Notes: a model not told the origin generated them from the letters alone. A stretch of DNA of 64,000 nucleotides from Salinibacterium sp. (GCA_015234465.1 JADGNA010000008.1:806001-870000); one strand, 5' to 3'; shown: positions 22,608-33,217, counted from the first letter of the stretch. Made by a program: numbers and translations.

Positions 22608-24275
22608 TCAGGAACGACGGATGCGACGCAGCGCGACATCACGAACGAGCGCGACATCCGGGTTCCGCAGCAGCAGGAGCACGCCACCGTAGAAGACGCC
22701 CATGACGACGGCCACGAGGGCCATCGATGCGATGGCTCCCGGCACGGTCGATAGGGCGAAGGCACGCTCCTCGAAGCCGCCGAGCGTGCGGAATGTGAAG
22801 CCGCCGGCGACCGCCGCGATGCCCGCGGCGAGGAGGTACTGCAGGTGGCGCACGAGAAGGAGGCGGCCCCCGAGCGCCCCGATCTTGCGCCGCAGCACGA
22901 GGAAGGTGAGGGCGAACTGGGCGAAGAAGGTGAAGGAGGAGACCGCAGCGATGCCGACGCCGATCCACTCGACCGGCAGCGCGGTGCAGGCGAGGAAGCC
23001 GACGACGAAGAGCGCCGACTTGGCGACCTCGACGAAGAACACCGTGCGGGTGTCCTCAAGGGCGTAGAAGGTGCGCTGCAGCACGAACACGGCGCTGAAG
23101 GGGGCGAGTCCGATCATGTAGACGGCGATGACGGCGGCCATCGCGAGCACGTAGTCGTGCCGGCTTTCGAAGATGCGGGCGAAGGCGGCGGCGACCACGA
23201 TGAGCACGACGGCGGCGAACATGATGATGAGGCCGATCGCGCGGAGGGAGGCCGAGACATCCGCCTTGACCGCGGGGATGTCGCCCGCCCCTGCGTTCGT
23301 GCTCATGCGGGTGAAGAACACGGTGGCGATCGAGACCGCGATGACCGAGTGCGGGAGCATGAAGATCAGCCAGGAGTTGCCGAGGGTCGCGGCGCCCGAG
23401 CCTTCCGCCACGGCGAGGCTGGCGGTGCGGGTCTGCACGAGCCCGGCAATCTGCGTCACGAGGATCATTGCGAAGACCCACCCGGCCGAACGCCCCGTCT
23501 TGGCGAGGCCGACGCCGCGCCAGTGGAAGTCGGGACGGTAGCGGATGCCGGCCCTGCGCCAGAAGAGCAGCAGCACGAAGGCCTGCGCCGCGATGCCGAG
23601 GGTCGCGCTGCCCGCCAGCACCACGATGCGCTCGGTCGTCCACACATCCACGGAACTGTTGACGTCTGCGCCGCCGAACAGCAGCTGGAACGCTATCAGG
23701 CCCGCGATCGCGACGACGTTGTTGAGGGCGGGTGCCCAGGCGAAGGGTCCGAAGGCGCCCCGGGCGTTGAGCACCTCACCGAGCAGGCTGTAGAGCGCGT
23801 AGAAGAAGATCTGCGGCAGGCACCAGTAGGCGAACACGGTCGCGAGGGCGAGCACCTCGCTCGAGAAGCCGCGTCCGCCGTCGTCGGCCTGCTGCACGTA
23901 GAGCGTGACGAGCACAGGGGCGGCGAGCGTCGCGAGCACCGTGACGCCAAGGAACACCGTGATGCCGAGCGTCACGAGCTTGTTGATGAAGCCCGCCCCG
24001 CCGTCGTCATGGACGCCGGCGCGCACGATCTGCGGCACGAGCACCGCGCCGAGCACGCCGCCCGCGATGAGCGCGTAGATGTTGTTGGGCAGCTGGTTCG
24101 CGACCGCGAAGGCGTCGGCCGAAGCGGATGCCACCTGGCCGATCGTCTGCGCCAGCACGATGGCCTTGACGAAGCCCAGCACGCGGCTGACCATCGTTCC
24201 GGATGCCAGCAGCGCGGTCGAACGGCCGACGCTGCGTGGAGCCTTCCCGCCGGGCTCCTCCCCTGCCTCGCTCAC
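22608..24275 (-). CDS. murJ: Lipid II flippase MurJ / MviN family
   Basis: GTG at 24275 VSEAGEEPGGKAPRSVGRSTALLASGTMVSRVLGFVKAIVLAQTIG; 14-TM-like MVF pattern. Confidence 0.9.
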   Translation of the reverse strand: MSEAGEEPGGKAPRSVGRSTALLASGTMVSRVLGFVKAIVLAQTIGQVASASADAFAVANQLPNNIYALIAGGVLGAVLVPQIVRAGVHDDGGAGFINKLVTLGITVFLGVTVLATLAAPVLVTLYVQQADDGGRGFSSEVLALATVFAYWCLPQIFFYALYSLLGEVLNARGAFGPFAWAPALNNVVAIAGLIAFQLLFGGADVNSSVDVWTTERIVVLAGSATLGIAAQAFVLLLFWRRAGIRYRPDFHWRGVGLAKTGRSAGWVFAMILVTQIAGLVQTRTASLAVAEGSGAATLGNSWLIFMLPHSVIAVSIATVFFTRMSTNAGAGDIPAVKADVSASLRAIGLIIMFAAVVLIVVAAAFARIFESRHDYVLAMAAVIAVYMIGLAPFSAVFVLQRTFYALEDTRTVFFVEVAKSALFVVGFLACTALPVEWIGVGIAAVSSFTFFAQFALTFLVLRRKIGALGGRLLLVRHLQYLLAAGIAAVAGGFTFRTLGGFEERAFALSTVPGAIASMALVAVVMGVFYGGVLLLLRNPDVALVRDVALRRIRRS

Positions 24276-25975
24276 TGCGCCTCGCGCCTCTCGCGGCGAC
24301 GGCGGGCGACCGTCCGGATGATGCCGATGACGAACACAAGCAGCACGATGCCGGCGACGACGAAGGTGAACGCCGTCTCCCATCCCGCCTGCACATTCGT
24401 CGTGACATAGAGCGGCGCGCCGATCGAGACCCCGGTCGGGCTCGAGAGGGTGACGACGAGCACGGCCGAGCCATTCGCGATGGACTGCACGGGCACTGCG
24501 GCGCGGGCCTGGGACTGCGCCTCGATCGTCACGGGCACACTGTCATCGAGCACGTCGAGCACGGCACGGTTCGCCCACACCTGCACATTCACCGTGACCG
24601 GGTAGGGCAGGGTGTTGCTGATCGTGATCGGGATGTCGCCCGTGTCGCTCAGGAGGTTGATCGTGCTGCTGTCGAGCACGTGCACGGAGGACAGCAGTTC
24701 GCCCGCCCGCGTGATGAACTCCTGGACGGCACCCTGCCAGTCTGCCGAGGTCTCGACCCAGGCGTTGGAGGCGAGCGCGAACATCCGTCGCCGCTGCTCC
24801 CCCGTGATGAGGCTCGGGTCTTCGAGCACGCTCGCGAAGGCGGTCGTCGCGGGCATGGTCTGGAGGGCGCTCTGCAGCGGGGTGATGCGCTCGGCCGGCA
24901 CGGGACGGTCGACGATGCCGATCTCCGCCGGGTCTTCCGCAAGGGTCCGGGAGAGCGTCGTGAGGGTGATCCCCGGCGTCGTCGAGAGCGCCGTGAGGGT
25001 TGCCGCGACGCGGTTGCCGCTGCTCGGGATGTCGCGGTCGAGCGTTGCCAGCACGGTGGCCGAGCCGCCGGTCCACCCAGCGAGTGCCGCGGTGAGCTGT
25101 GACATCGAGAAGGTCCACGCGGCCTCCGTCGGCGCCGAGACGGCATCGCGCAGGAAGGCGGAAATGTCGTTGTTGGAGACGAGCACGCGGTGGCCCCCGG
25201 CCGTCGCCGATGCGGGGATCGCGTCGCGCGGATAGGAGGCGTTGCTGGAGTCGAGCATGGTCACGGCGTCGCCGAGCCCTGCGAAGACCTCAAGGTCGGC
25301 ACCGACGACGGTGTCATCGCGCGGCCACACGACGGGGCCGAGCGTGAATGGCAGGTCGACGAGGTCCTCACCCGTCGGCACGACCGGCTCCGCCGGCGTC
25401 GTGGGCGAAGGGCTCGGCGAGACGCTGGGGGAGGCGGACGGCGAGGCGGTCGGGCTCTCCTGCACCTCGTTCGGGAAGACCGAGGGGTCGATCACGAAAT
25501 CCGTGGGCACCGACAGGTCGGTCATCCCCGCCTGGCTGAGGGCCGCAACGTCGGCGTCGGCATAGGCGAGCGAGAAGGTCTCGTTGCTTGAGCCCTGCAG
25601 GCGATCAAGCCACTCGACCGCCGACTCGGGAGCGCCCGTGCCCAGAATGCGGATCGAGGCAAGGATCCTTGGGTCGACACCGAGCGCGACAGGCCGGTTG
25701 ATCACCGCATCCAGCTGGCGCGTGAGCACCCCCGTCGGGGAGGTGTAGAGCTCAAGGTCCTCCGCCGACAGGAGGCTCGTCGAGCCGGCCGGCACCACGA
25801 TGGGCATCGCCAGGACGAGGTTCGTCGGGGAACCATCGCTTGCGGCGACGCCGGGCGGAGGAGTCTGTGAGGGCGTGGCATCCGGAGTCGCCGAGGACGC
25901 GACCGAGCCACTGAGCACGAGGGCGGCGCCGAGGAGGGCCGCGCCCCACCGTGAGGCGAGACGAGTCATTGGCAT
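24272..25975 (-). CDS. DUF6049-like secreted/membrane-anchored protein
   Basis: Signal peptide, large extracellular region, C-terminal TM WETAFTFVVAGIVLLVFVIGIIRTVARRRRERRE; conserved location between murJ and cca; stop overlaps murJ start by 4 bp. Confidence 0.8.
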   Translation of the reverse strand: MPMTRLASRWGAALLGAALVLSGSVASSATPDATPSQTPPPGVAASDGSPTNLVLAMPIVVPAGSTSLLSAEDLELYTSPTGVLTRQLDAVINRPVALGVDPRILASIRILGTGAPESAVEWLDRLQGSSNETFSLAYADADVAALSQAGMTDLSVPTDFVIDPSVFPNEVQESPTASPSASPSVSPSPSPTTPAEPVVPTGEDLVDLPFTLGPVVWPRDDTVVGADLEVFAGLGDAVTMLDSSNASYPRDAIPASATAGGHRVLVSNNDISAFLRDAVSAPTEAAWTFSMSQLTAALAGWTGGSATVLATLDRDIPSSGNRVAATLTALSTTPGITLTTLSRTLAEDPAEIGIVDRPVPAERITPLQSALQTMPATTAFASVLEDPSLITGEQRRRMFALASNAWVETSADWQGAVQEFITRAGELLSSVHVLDSSTINLLSDTGDIPITISNTLPYPVTVNVQVWANRAVLDVLDDSVPVTIEAQSQARAAVPVQSIANGSAVLVVTLSSPTGVSIGAPLYVTTNVQAGWETAFTFVVAGIVLLVFVIGIIRTVARRRRERREAQ

Positions 25976-26088
25976 CGGCCGGCTCCGATCGTGCGCTGGG
26001 CCAGCATGCAGTCGATTCTATGGCCGAGACGCCGAGAGACCGGCGGATGCCACGGCCACCGTGCACGGGCGACGGATAGTCTTGACCG

Positions 26089-27522
26089 ATGCACAGCGTC
26101 GCCTCGGCAATCACGCGACTCGCGGCCCTGGCCGAGTCGCCGCACGTCTCCCGCCTCGCCGACGCCTTCGCGGCGGCGGGCCACGAACTCGCGCTCGTGG
26201 GTGGTCCTGTGCGCGACGCCTTCCTCGGCCGTGAGCTCAACGACCTTGACTTCACGACGGATGCGCGGCCGGAACGCATCCTCGAGATCGTCACCCCGAT
26301 CTCGAGCGCCCAGTGGGACATCGGGCGCGCCTTCGGCACGATCGGCGCCGTCGTCGAGGGTCACACGGTCGAGATCACGACCTACCGCACCGACGCCTAC
26401 GACGGCGAGACGCGCAAGCCCGAGGTCGAGTTCGGCACGAGCCTCGATGAGGACCTAGTGCGCCGCGACTTCACCGTCAACGCCATGGCGCTGCGTCTGC
26501 CCCAGCAGAAGCTTGTCGACCCCTCCGGCGGTATGGACGACCTGCTCGCGGCCCGCCTCTCCACGCCGGCCGCCCCCGAGGTGTCCTTCGGTGACGACCC
26601 GCTCCGGATGCTGCGTGCCGCGCGTTTCACGTCACAGCTCGGCTTCACCGTGTCCGACGAGGTGCGCGCCGCCATGAGTGCCCTCGCGGGCCGCCTCTCG
26701 ATCATCTCGGCGGAGCGGGTCAGCGACGAGCTGACCAAGCTGCTCCTGACGGCTTCGCCGCGCGCCGGCATCGAGCTCATGGTCGAGACGGGGCTCGCCG
26801 ACGAGGTGCTGCCCGAGATTCCCGCGCTGCGGCTGCAGGTGGATGAGCACGCGCACCACAAGGACGTCTACCAGCACAGCCTCACGGTGCTCGACCAGGC
26901 GATCGAGCTCGAGGGTTCCCGTGAGCACGAGCCCTCCCCCGACCTCGTGCTCCGCCTCGCGGCCCTCCTGCACGACATCGGCAAGCCGGCGACCAAGCGC
27001 GTCGAGGGTGGCGGCGTCGTCACCTTCCACCACCACGATGTCGTTGGGGCGAAGCTCGCGACGAAGCGGCTCAAGGCGCTGCGCTTCGACAAGGAGACGA
27101 TCCAGTCGGTCAGCAAGCTCATCGAGCTACACCTGCGGTTCTTCGGCTACACGGAGGGCGCGTGGACCGATTCGGCCGTTCGGCGTTACGTGCGCGACGC
27201 CGGTAACCACCTCGAACGGTTACATATCCTGACCCGCGCCGACGTCACGACGCGCAACCGCCGCAAGGCCTCGCGCCTCGCGCGCGCCTACGACGACCTC
27301 GAGCAGCGCATCAAGGAGCTCGCCGAGCAGGAGGAGATCGCGGCCGTGCGCCCCGACCTCGATGGCGAGCAGATCATGGCGATGCTCGGCATCCGCCCCG
27401 GGCGTGAGGTGGGCGAGGCATACCGCTTCCTGCTCGAGCTGCGGCTCGACGAAGGCCCCCTCGGCGAGGAGGAGGCCGAGCGCCGGCTGCGCGCGTGGTG
27501 GGCTGCGCGGGGGGTTGAGTAG
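26089..27522 (+). CDS. CCA tRNA nucleotidyltransferase
   Basis: LVGGPVRDAFLGRELNDLDFTTDARPERI; HD domain ALLHDIGKPATKR. Confidence 0.96.
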   Translation: MHSVASAITRLAALAESPHVSRLADAFAAAGHELALVGGPVRDAFLGRELNDLDFTTDARPERILEIVTPISSAQWDIGRAFGTIGAVVEGHTVEITTYRTDAYDGETRKPEVEFGTSLDEDLVRRDFTVNAMALRLPQQKLVDPSGGMDDLLAARLSTPAAPEVSFGDDPLRMLRAARFTSQLGFTVSDEVRAAMSALAGRLSIISAERVSDELTKLLLTASPRAGIELMVETGLADEVLPEIPALRLQVDEHAHHKDVYQHSLTVLDQAIELEGSREHEPSPDLVLRLAALLHDIGKPATKRVEGGGVVTFHHHDVVGAKLATKRLKALRFDKETIQSVSKLIELHLRFFGYTEGAWTDSAVRRYVRDAGNHLERLHILTRADVTTRNRRKASRLARAYDDLEQRIKELAEQEEIAAVRPDLDGEQIMAMLGIRPGREVGEAYRFLLELRLDEGPLGEEEAERRLRAWWAARGVE

Positions 27523-27596
27523 CGACGAAGGAGCGTATCGAAACCCGGACTAACGCGGTCCCGGTTTCGATACGGCCCTGACGGGCCTACTCAACC
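27512..27596. repeat. Dispersed palindromic repeat family A, copy 2 (contains both flanking stop codons)
   Basis: GGGTTGAGTAGCGACGAAGGAGCGTATCGAAACCCGG...CCGGTTTCGATACGGCCCTGACGGGCCTACTCAACCC. Confidence 0.88.
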
Positions 27597-28667
27597 CGCG
27601 GTCGTGTCCTGGATGAACTGCTCGAGCATCTCGCGGGCCACCGGGTCGGGGTACTGCTTCGCTGGTGACTTCATGAAGTAGGCGGATGCCGCCTCGACGG
27701 GTCCGCCGTGACCCGCATCCATCGCAAGCTTCGCCGCCCGCACCGCGTCGATGATGACACCGGCAGAGTTGGGAGAGTCCCACACCTCGAGCTTGTACTC
27801 GAGGCTCGTGGGCGCGTTGCCGAAGCCGTGGCCCTCGAGGCGCACGAACGCGAGCTTGCGGTCGTCGAGCCACGGCACGTGGTCGCTCGGGCCGATGTGC
27901 ACGTGCTCCGCCCGGATCTCCTGGTCGACGTTGCTCGTGACGGCCTGCGTCTTCGAGATCTTCTTCGACTTGAGTCGCGAACGCTCGAGCATGTTCCTGA
28001 AGTCCATGTTGCCGCCGACGTTCAACTGGTAGGTGCGGTCGAGCACGAGGCCCCGCTCCTCGAAGAGGCGTGCGAGCACGCGGTGGGTGATCGTCGCACC
28101 GAGCTGGCTCTTGATGTCGTCGCCGACGATGGGAACGCCCGCATCCGTGAACTTCTTCGCCCACTCGGGGTCGCTCGCGATGAAGACGGGAAGCGCGTTG
28201 ACGAAGGCGACGCCCGCATCGATCGCCGCCTGCGCGTAGTGCTTCGCCGCCTCCTCGGAACCGACGGGGAGGTAGCAGACGAGCACGTCGGCGCCCGAGT
28301 CGCGGAGGGACTGCGCCACATCGACGGGTGCGGCATCCGATTCCTCGACCATCTCGCGGTAGAACTCACCGAGGCCGTCAAGGGTCGGGCCGCGCAGCAC
28401 CGTCACGCCGGTCGGCTCGACGTCGGCGAACTTGAGGGTGTTGTTCTCGCTCGCCCACATCGCATCGGCGAGGTCGACGCCGACCTTGGCCGCGTCAACA
28501 TCGAAGGCGGCGACGAATTCGATGTCGCGCACCGCGTACTGGCCGAAGCGAGTGTGCATGAGCCCTGGGATCGTCTCGGCATCATCCGCGTCCCTATAGA
28601 AGGTGACGCCCTGGATGAGGGAGTTGGCACAGTTGCCCACGCCGGCGATAGCGACCCGAATCGACAT
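27591..28667 (-). CDS. ino1: Inositol-3-phosphate synthase
   Basis: [56 protein letters not shown]. Confidence 0.95.
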   Translation of the reverse strand: MSIRVAIAGVGNCANSLIQGVTFYRDADDAETIPGLMHTRFGQYAVRDIEFVAAFDVDAAKVGVDLADAMWASENNTLKFADVEPTGVTVLRGPTLDGLGEFYREMVEESDAAPVDVAQSLRDSGADVLVCYLPVGSEEAAKHYAQAAIDAGVAFVNALPVFIASDPEWAKKFTDAGVPIVGDDIKSQLGATITHRVLARLFEERGLVLDRTYQLNVGGNMDFRNMLERSRLKSKKISKTQAVTSNVDQEIRAEHVHIGPSDHVPWLDDRKLAFVRLEGHGFGNAPTSLEYKLEVWDSPNSAGVIIDAVRAAKLAMDAGHGGPVEAASAYFMKSPAKQYPDPVAREMLEQFIQDTTAG

Positions 28668-28824
28668 GACGATATTGCTCCTTGCTGGTGATGGAATTAC
28701 ATGACTACACTAGACAGGTTGTGTGCGTGCCTCGATCCGAGGCCTCCGCAGGCAACGACATGCACATACCCTCCTGTCACAGACCGTCTGTGGCCGTTTT
28801 CAGTCCAAAGGAGGTGGGTTAGTC

Positions 28825-29214
28825 ATGCATCAGTACGAACTCATGGTGATTCTCGATCCCGAGATCGATGAGCGCACCGTGGCACCCAGCCTGGACAAGT
28901 TCCTCAACGTCATTCGCAATGACGGTGGCTCGATCGACAAGGTCGACGTCTGGGGCAAGCGCCGGCTGGCTTACGAGATCAACAAGAAGGCCGAGGGCAT
29001 CTACGCCGTCGTCGAGATGACCGCCAACGCTTCGGCAACGGTCGAGCTCGACCGCCAGCTGAAGCTCAGCGAGGCCGTCATGCGCACCAAGGTGCTCCGC
29101 GCAGAGGAAGCGATCGCTCAGGTCGCCGCCGCCGCGAAGCTCTCCGAGGAGAAGGCCGCCCGCAAGGCTGCCGCCGCCAAGTCCGCACCGGCCGCCGACG
29201 CGAAGAGCGAGTAG
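28825..29214 (+). CDS. rpsF: 30S ribosomal protein S6
   Basis: ATG 28825 [39 protein letters not shown]. Confidence 0.97.
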   Translation: MHQYELMVILDPEIDERTVAPSLDKFLNVIRNDGGSIDKVDVWGKRRLAYEINKKAEGIYAVVEMTANASATVELDRQLKLSEAVMRTKVLRAEEAIAQVAAAAKLSEEKAARKAAAAKSAPAADAKSE

Positions 29215-29217
29215 CCC

Positions 29218-29730
29218 ATGGCCGGCGAAACCGTGATCACCGTGGTGGGCAACCTCACCGCCGACCCGGAGCTGCGGTACACGCAGAACGGACTCGCGGT
29301 GGCGAACTTCACCATCGCCTCCACTCCTCGCACCTTCGACCGTGCGAGCAATGAGTGGAAGGACGGCGAGGCGCTCTTCCTGCGGGCAAGCGTGTGGCGC
29401 GAATTCGCCGAGCATGTCGCAGGATCCCTCACCAAGGGCTCACGCGTCATCGCCACCGGTCGCCTGAAGCAGCGTTCCTACGAGACCAAGGAAGGCGAGA
29501 AGCGCACGAGCTTCGAGATCGAGATCGACGAGATCGGTCCGAGCCTGCGCTACGCCACCGCTCAGGTCACCCGCACCTCATCGTCCCGCGAAGGCGGCGG
29601 CGGTGGCTTCGGCGGGCAGCGTGGGGCTGTCGCTGACGAGCCGTGGGCAGCCGCGGCGCCGTCGTCGGCGAACTCTGGCGGGGATGTCTGGAACACCCCC
29701 GGCAGCTTCAGCGACGAGACACCCTTCTAG
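29218..29730 (+). CDS. ssb: Single-stranded DNA-binding protein
   Basis: [32 protein letters not shown]; acidic tail DETPF. Confidence 0.96.
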   Translation: MAGETVITVVGNLTADPELRYTQNGLAVANFTIASTPRTFDRASNEWKDGEALFLRASVWREFAEHVAGSLTKGSRVIATGRLKQRSYETKEGEKRTSFEIEIDEIGPSLRYATAQVTRTSSSREGGGGGFGGQRGAVADEPWAAAAPSSANSGGDVWNTPGSFSDETPF

Positions 29731-29778
29731 ACCTCGCCCACGGCGCACGGTCACGAAACCAAACCCTAAGGAATAACC

Positions 29779-30039
29779 ATGGCAGGAAAGAGCAGCGGCG
29801 ACCGCCGCAAGCCCCTCCGCAACAAGGGTGGCAAGAACGCCGCCCCCGCGAAGTCCATTCGCGTCGGCGTCATCGACTACAAGGATGTCGCCACCCTCCG
29901 CAAGTTCATCTCGGAGCGTGGAAAGATCCGCGCCCGTCGTATCACCGGTGTCTCCGTTCAGGAGCAGCGCCTCATCGCACGTGCCGTCAAGAACGCGCGC
30001 GAGATGGCACTGCTTCCCTACGCCGGCTCGGGCCGTTAA
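29779..30039 (+). CDS. rpsR: 30S ribosomal protein S18
   Basis: [51 protein letters not shown]. Confidence 0.97.
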   Translation: MAGKSSGDRRKPLRNKGGKNAAPAKSIRVGVIDYKDVATLRKFISERGKIRARRITGVSVQEQRLIARAVKNAREMALLPYAGSGR

Positions 30040-30050
30040 GGAGCATCGAA

Positions 30051-30503
30051 ATGTCAAAGCTGATTCTGACGCATGAGGTCACCGGCCTCGGCGCTCCTGG
30101 CGACGTCATCGAGGTCAAGAACGGGTACGCCCGCAACTACCTCGTGCCGCAGGGCCTCGCCGTGAACTGGAGCCGCGGTGGCGAGAAGCAGGTCGAGCAG
30201 ATCAAGGCCGCCCGCGCTGCGCGCGAGCACGCCACGATCGAGGAGGCCAAGGACCTCAAGCTCAAGCTTGAGGCCAACAAGGTCAAGCTCGCGATCAAGG
30301 CTGGCAAGGAGGGCCGTCTCTTCGGGTCGGTCAAGAACTCCGACATCGCCGACGCAGTCGCCGCCTCCGGGCTCGGCACTGTCGACAAGCGCAAGATCGA
30401 GATCACCTCTCCCATCAAGGTGACGGGCGAGCACGAGGCGACCGTTCGCCTGCGTGACGACCTCGTTGCCACGATCACCATCCAGGTGGTTGCAGCGAAG
30501 TAG
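30051..30503 (+). CDS. rplI: 50S ribosomal protein L9
   Basis: ATG 30051 [37 protein letters not shown]. Confidence 0.97.
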   Translation: MSKLILTHEVTGLGAPGDVIEVKNGYARNYLVPQGLAVNWSRGGEKQVEQIKAARAAREHATIEEAKDLKLKLEANKVKLAIKAGKEGRLFGSVKNSDIADAVAASGLGTVDKRKIEITSPIKVTGEHEATVRLRDDLVATITIQVVAAK

Positions 30504-30519
30504 TCCTTTCGAGGATCGC

Positions 30520-30557
30520 GATGGCGGTGGGCCTCTGCCCGCCGCCATCGTCGTTTT
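30520..30557 (+). terminator. Rho-independent-like terminator after rplI
   Basis: GATGGCGGTGGGC-ctct-GCCCGCCGCCATC then gtcgtttt. Confidence 0.85.
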
Positions 30558-30637
30558 AAGGTGCGAAAGCGCGCCTGAGTCGGGGCGTTTTGTATCGGGT
30601 TTCTCACCCCCGTGTCAAGCACTTTCAACAGCTGGGG

Positions 30638-30838
30638 TGTGGATTATTCCAAACCCTCAACCCGAACTCTAAACAACTTTCTACACACATGGTGTGAAAA
30701 GCAAAAGCCCAGATCAGACGGACGTTAACGGAGTATATCCGCAGACTTCCCACAGGTCCATCCACAACTTGTGCACACGTCGCACGGCGTTTCTCCCGGG
30801 TTTCCCACAGAGTTATCCACAGGCCGGGTTGTGGAGGG
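30638..30838. promoter_or_regulatory. DnaA-box-like cluster upstream of dnaB
   Basis: TGTGGATTA 30638-30646; CCATCCACA about 30758-30766; perfect TTATCCACA 30813-30821; TTGTGGAGG about 30829-30837. Confidence 0.6.
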
Positions 30839-31006
30839 TGATGGGGCTTCCTAGCCTTGGTCGGCGGGATGCACCCGACCCGCCACGAGACAGTGCCACG
30901 GCACCTGCCCCGCACCCGAAACATCCGCCCTCGGCTCCAAGGCGCGCCGAGGATGTCGGCAGTCTGCGGTACGACTGGGACGCAAGAGAACAACGAGAGG
31001 TGAACG

Positions 31007-32386
31007 ATGTCTATAGCCCACCTGGGGCTGGCCGGCTCGTCGACCGAGAGACCCGACGACCCGCGTTCCTCCGAGCGCACTCCGCCTCACGATCTCCTCG
31101 CAGAGCAGAGCGCCCTCGGCGGCATGATGCTCAGCAAGGATGCGACGGCCGACGTCATCGAGTCGGTGCGCGCTGTGGACTTCTACATCCCCAAGCACGA
31201 GATCATCTTCGACGCGATCCTCAGCCTCTACTCGCACGGAGAGCCGACCGACGTCATCGCGGTCACGGATGAGCTGACGAAGACGGGGCTCATCGGCCGT
31301 GCCGGCGGAGCCGAGTACCTCCACACCCTCACGGGCGTCGTGCCGACGGCCGCGAACGCCGGCTACTACGCCGCGATCGTCGCTGAGAAGGCGGTGCTGC
31401 GGCGTCTCGTCGAGGCCGGCACCCGCATCGTGCAGATGGGCTACGCGAGCGAGGGCGAGGTCGTCGACCTCGTCAACAATGCGCAGGCCGAGATCTACAA
31501 CGTCACGGGCGGCGTCGAGGCGGAAGACTTCGTGCCGCTCACCGTGGCCGTCGAGACGGCGATCGACGAGATCGAGGCAGCCAAGGGCAGCGACGGCTCC
31601 ATGACAGGCGTGCCAACAGGCTTCGCCGAACTCGACGACCTCACCAACGGCTTCCACCCAGGGCAGATGATCATCGTCGCCGCCCGCCCCGCGCTCGGCA
31701 AGTCAACGCTCGCGCTCGACTTCGTGCGTGCGGCATCCATCAAGCACAACGTGCCATCGGTCGTCTTCTCCCTCGAAATGGGACGCTCCGAGATCGCCAT
31801 GCGCCTGCTGTCGGCCGAGGCGTCCGTGCCCCTGCAGAGCATGCGCAAGGGCACCGTCGACGCACGCGACTGGACCACGATCGCCTCGACTCGGGGCCGC
31901 ATCAACGATGCGCCCCTCTTCATCGACGACAGCCCCAACATGACGCTCGTCGAGATTCGAGCCAAGTGCCGCCGGCTCAAGCAGAAGCACGGGCTCAAGC
32001 TCGTCGTGATCGACTACCTGCAGCTCATGACCTCGGGCAAGAAGGTCGAGTCGCGACAGCAAGAGGTCAGTGAGTTCTCGCGAGCCCTCAAGCTGCTCGC
32101 GAAGGAGCTCCAGGTGCCCGTCATCGCCCTCTCCCAGCTGAACCGTGGTCCCGAGCAGCGCCAGGACAAGATGCCCGCCATCAGCGACCTGCGCGAGTCC
32201 GGCTCGATCGAGCAGGACGCCGATATGGTCATCCTGCTCCACCGCGAGAGTGCCTATGAGAAGGAGAACCCGCGCGCGGGCGAGGCCGACCTCATCGTCG
32301 CGAAGCACCGTAACGGCCCAACCCGCACGGTCACGGTCGCGTTCCAGGGCCACTTCTCGCGCTTCACCGACATGGCACCGATGTAG
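31007..32386 (+). CDS. dnaB: Replicative DNA helicase DnaB (intein-free)
   Basis: PPHDLLAEQSALGGMMLSKDA; MIIVAARPALGKSTLALDFVR; uninterrupted through the C-terminus. Confidence 0.98.
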   Translation: MSIAHLGLAGSSTERPDDPRSSERTPPHDLLAEQSALGGMMLSKDATADVIESVRAVDFYIPKHEIIFDAILSLYSHGEPTDVIAVTDELTKTGLIGRAGGAEYLHTLTGVVPTAANAGYYAAIVAEKAVLRRLVEAGTRIVQMGYASEGEVVDLVNNAQAEIYNVTGGVEAEDFVPLTVAVETAIDEIEAAKGSDGSMTGVPTGFAELDDLTNGFHPGQMIIVAARPALGKSTLALDFVRAASIKHNVPSVVFSLEMGRSEIAMRLLSAEASVPLQSMRKGTVDARDWTTIASTRGRINDAPLFIDDSPNMTLVEIRAKCRRLKQKHGLKLVVIDYLQLMTSGKKVESRQQEVSEFSRALKLLAKELQVPVIALSQLNRGPEQRQDKMPAISDLRESGSIEQDADMVILLHRESAYEKENPRAGEADLIVAKHRNGPTRTVTVAFQGHFSRFTDMAPM

Positions 32387-32394
32387 CGGTCGCC

Positions 32395-33138
32395 GTGACC
32401 GATATCGAGATGGCGCCCATCGCCGCCGGCACCGTCGTGATGCACGATGCGCGCCGGAAGCTGCGCTGGAGCGTGGACCTCGAGCCCTTCGAGATCGGCG
32501 TCTATCCCGTCACCGAGGCGCAGCTCGGGGAACTGCTCGGAGAGACCGCCCAGCTCCCGCAGCGGCCCGCCGTCGAGGTCAGTTGGCTTCGTGCCGTCCG
32601 CTTCTGCAATGCGGCATCCGAGTGGGAGGGGCTCGACCCCGCCTACTCCGTCGACGGCGAGGATGTCACGTGGCACGTCGACTCCGACGGCTACCGGCTG
32701 CCGACCGAGGCCGAGTGGGAGCACGCCTGTCGCGCCGGTTCGACGGGAGCGCACTACGGCCCGCTCACGGAGGTCGCGTGGACGAGCGCCGATGGCGTCA
32801 GCAGCGCGCAGCCCGTCGGTGGGAAGCATCCGAATCTCAACGGCCTCTTCGACACCCTCGGCAACGTCTGGGAGTGGTGCTGGGACCTCCTCGACCCGGC
32901 GCGGTATGGCTCCTACCGCGTGTTTCGCGGCGGGGGCTTCGCCGACGATTCGTGGAGCGTGCGCGCCTCGGTGCGCCGGGGCGGAGCGCAGGGCATGCAC
33001 CACGACGACCTAGGATTCCGTGTCGCCCGCGGCGGCTTCGACGCGACGGATGCCGCGCAGGGCTGGTCGGCGACCGCCGACCGCGAGCGGGCCGTGCTCG
33101 ACGGCCCCCTGCCGCCCGGTTGGACGCCACTGCGCTGA
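32395..33138 (+). CDS. SUMF1/formylglycine-generating-enzyme-fold protein lacking the catalytic Cys pair
   Basis: YPVTEAQLGELL, YRLPTEAEWEHACRAGS, NVWEWCWDLLD, VFRGGGFADDSW...LGFRVAR. Confidence 0.85.
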   Translation: MTDIEMAPIAAGTVVMHDARRKLRWSVDLEPFEIGVYPVTEAQLGELLGETAQLPQRPAVEVSWLRAVRFCNAASEWEGLDPAYSVDGEDVTWHVDSDGYRLPTEAEWEHACRAGSTGAHYGPLTEVAWTSADGVSSAQPVGGKHPNLNGLFDTLGNVWEWCWDLLDPARYGSYRVFRGGGFADDSWSVRASVRRGGAQGMHHDDLGFRVARGGFDATDAAQGWSATADRERAVLDGPLPPGWTPLR

Positions 33139-33217
33139 CGAGCGCGACATCCATCCCTTGCAGGGAGTCCCCTGACAGGCCCTTGCAGGCCCGGCCCGAT
33201 GGGACGAGCGTGGAGCC

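Noticed and set aside
22845-24410. 521-aa plus-strand ORF very rich in E/G/D/R
   Set aside because: Antisense shadow of murJ; low-complexity composition typical of reversed GC-rich membrane genes
26625-26640. GCGTTTCACGTCACAG resembling parS
   Set aside because: Half-site only (GTTTCACGT), palindrome broken, inside the cca coding region
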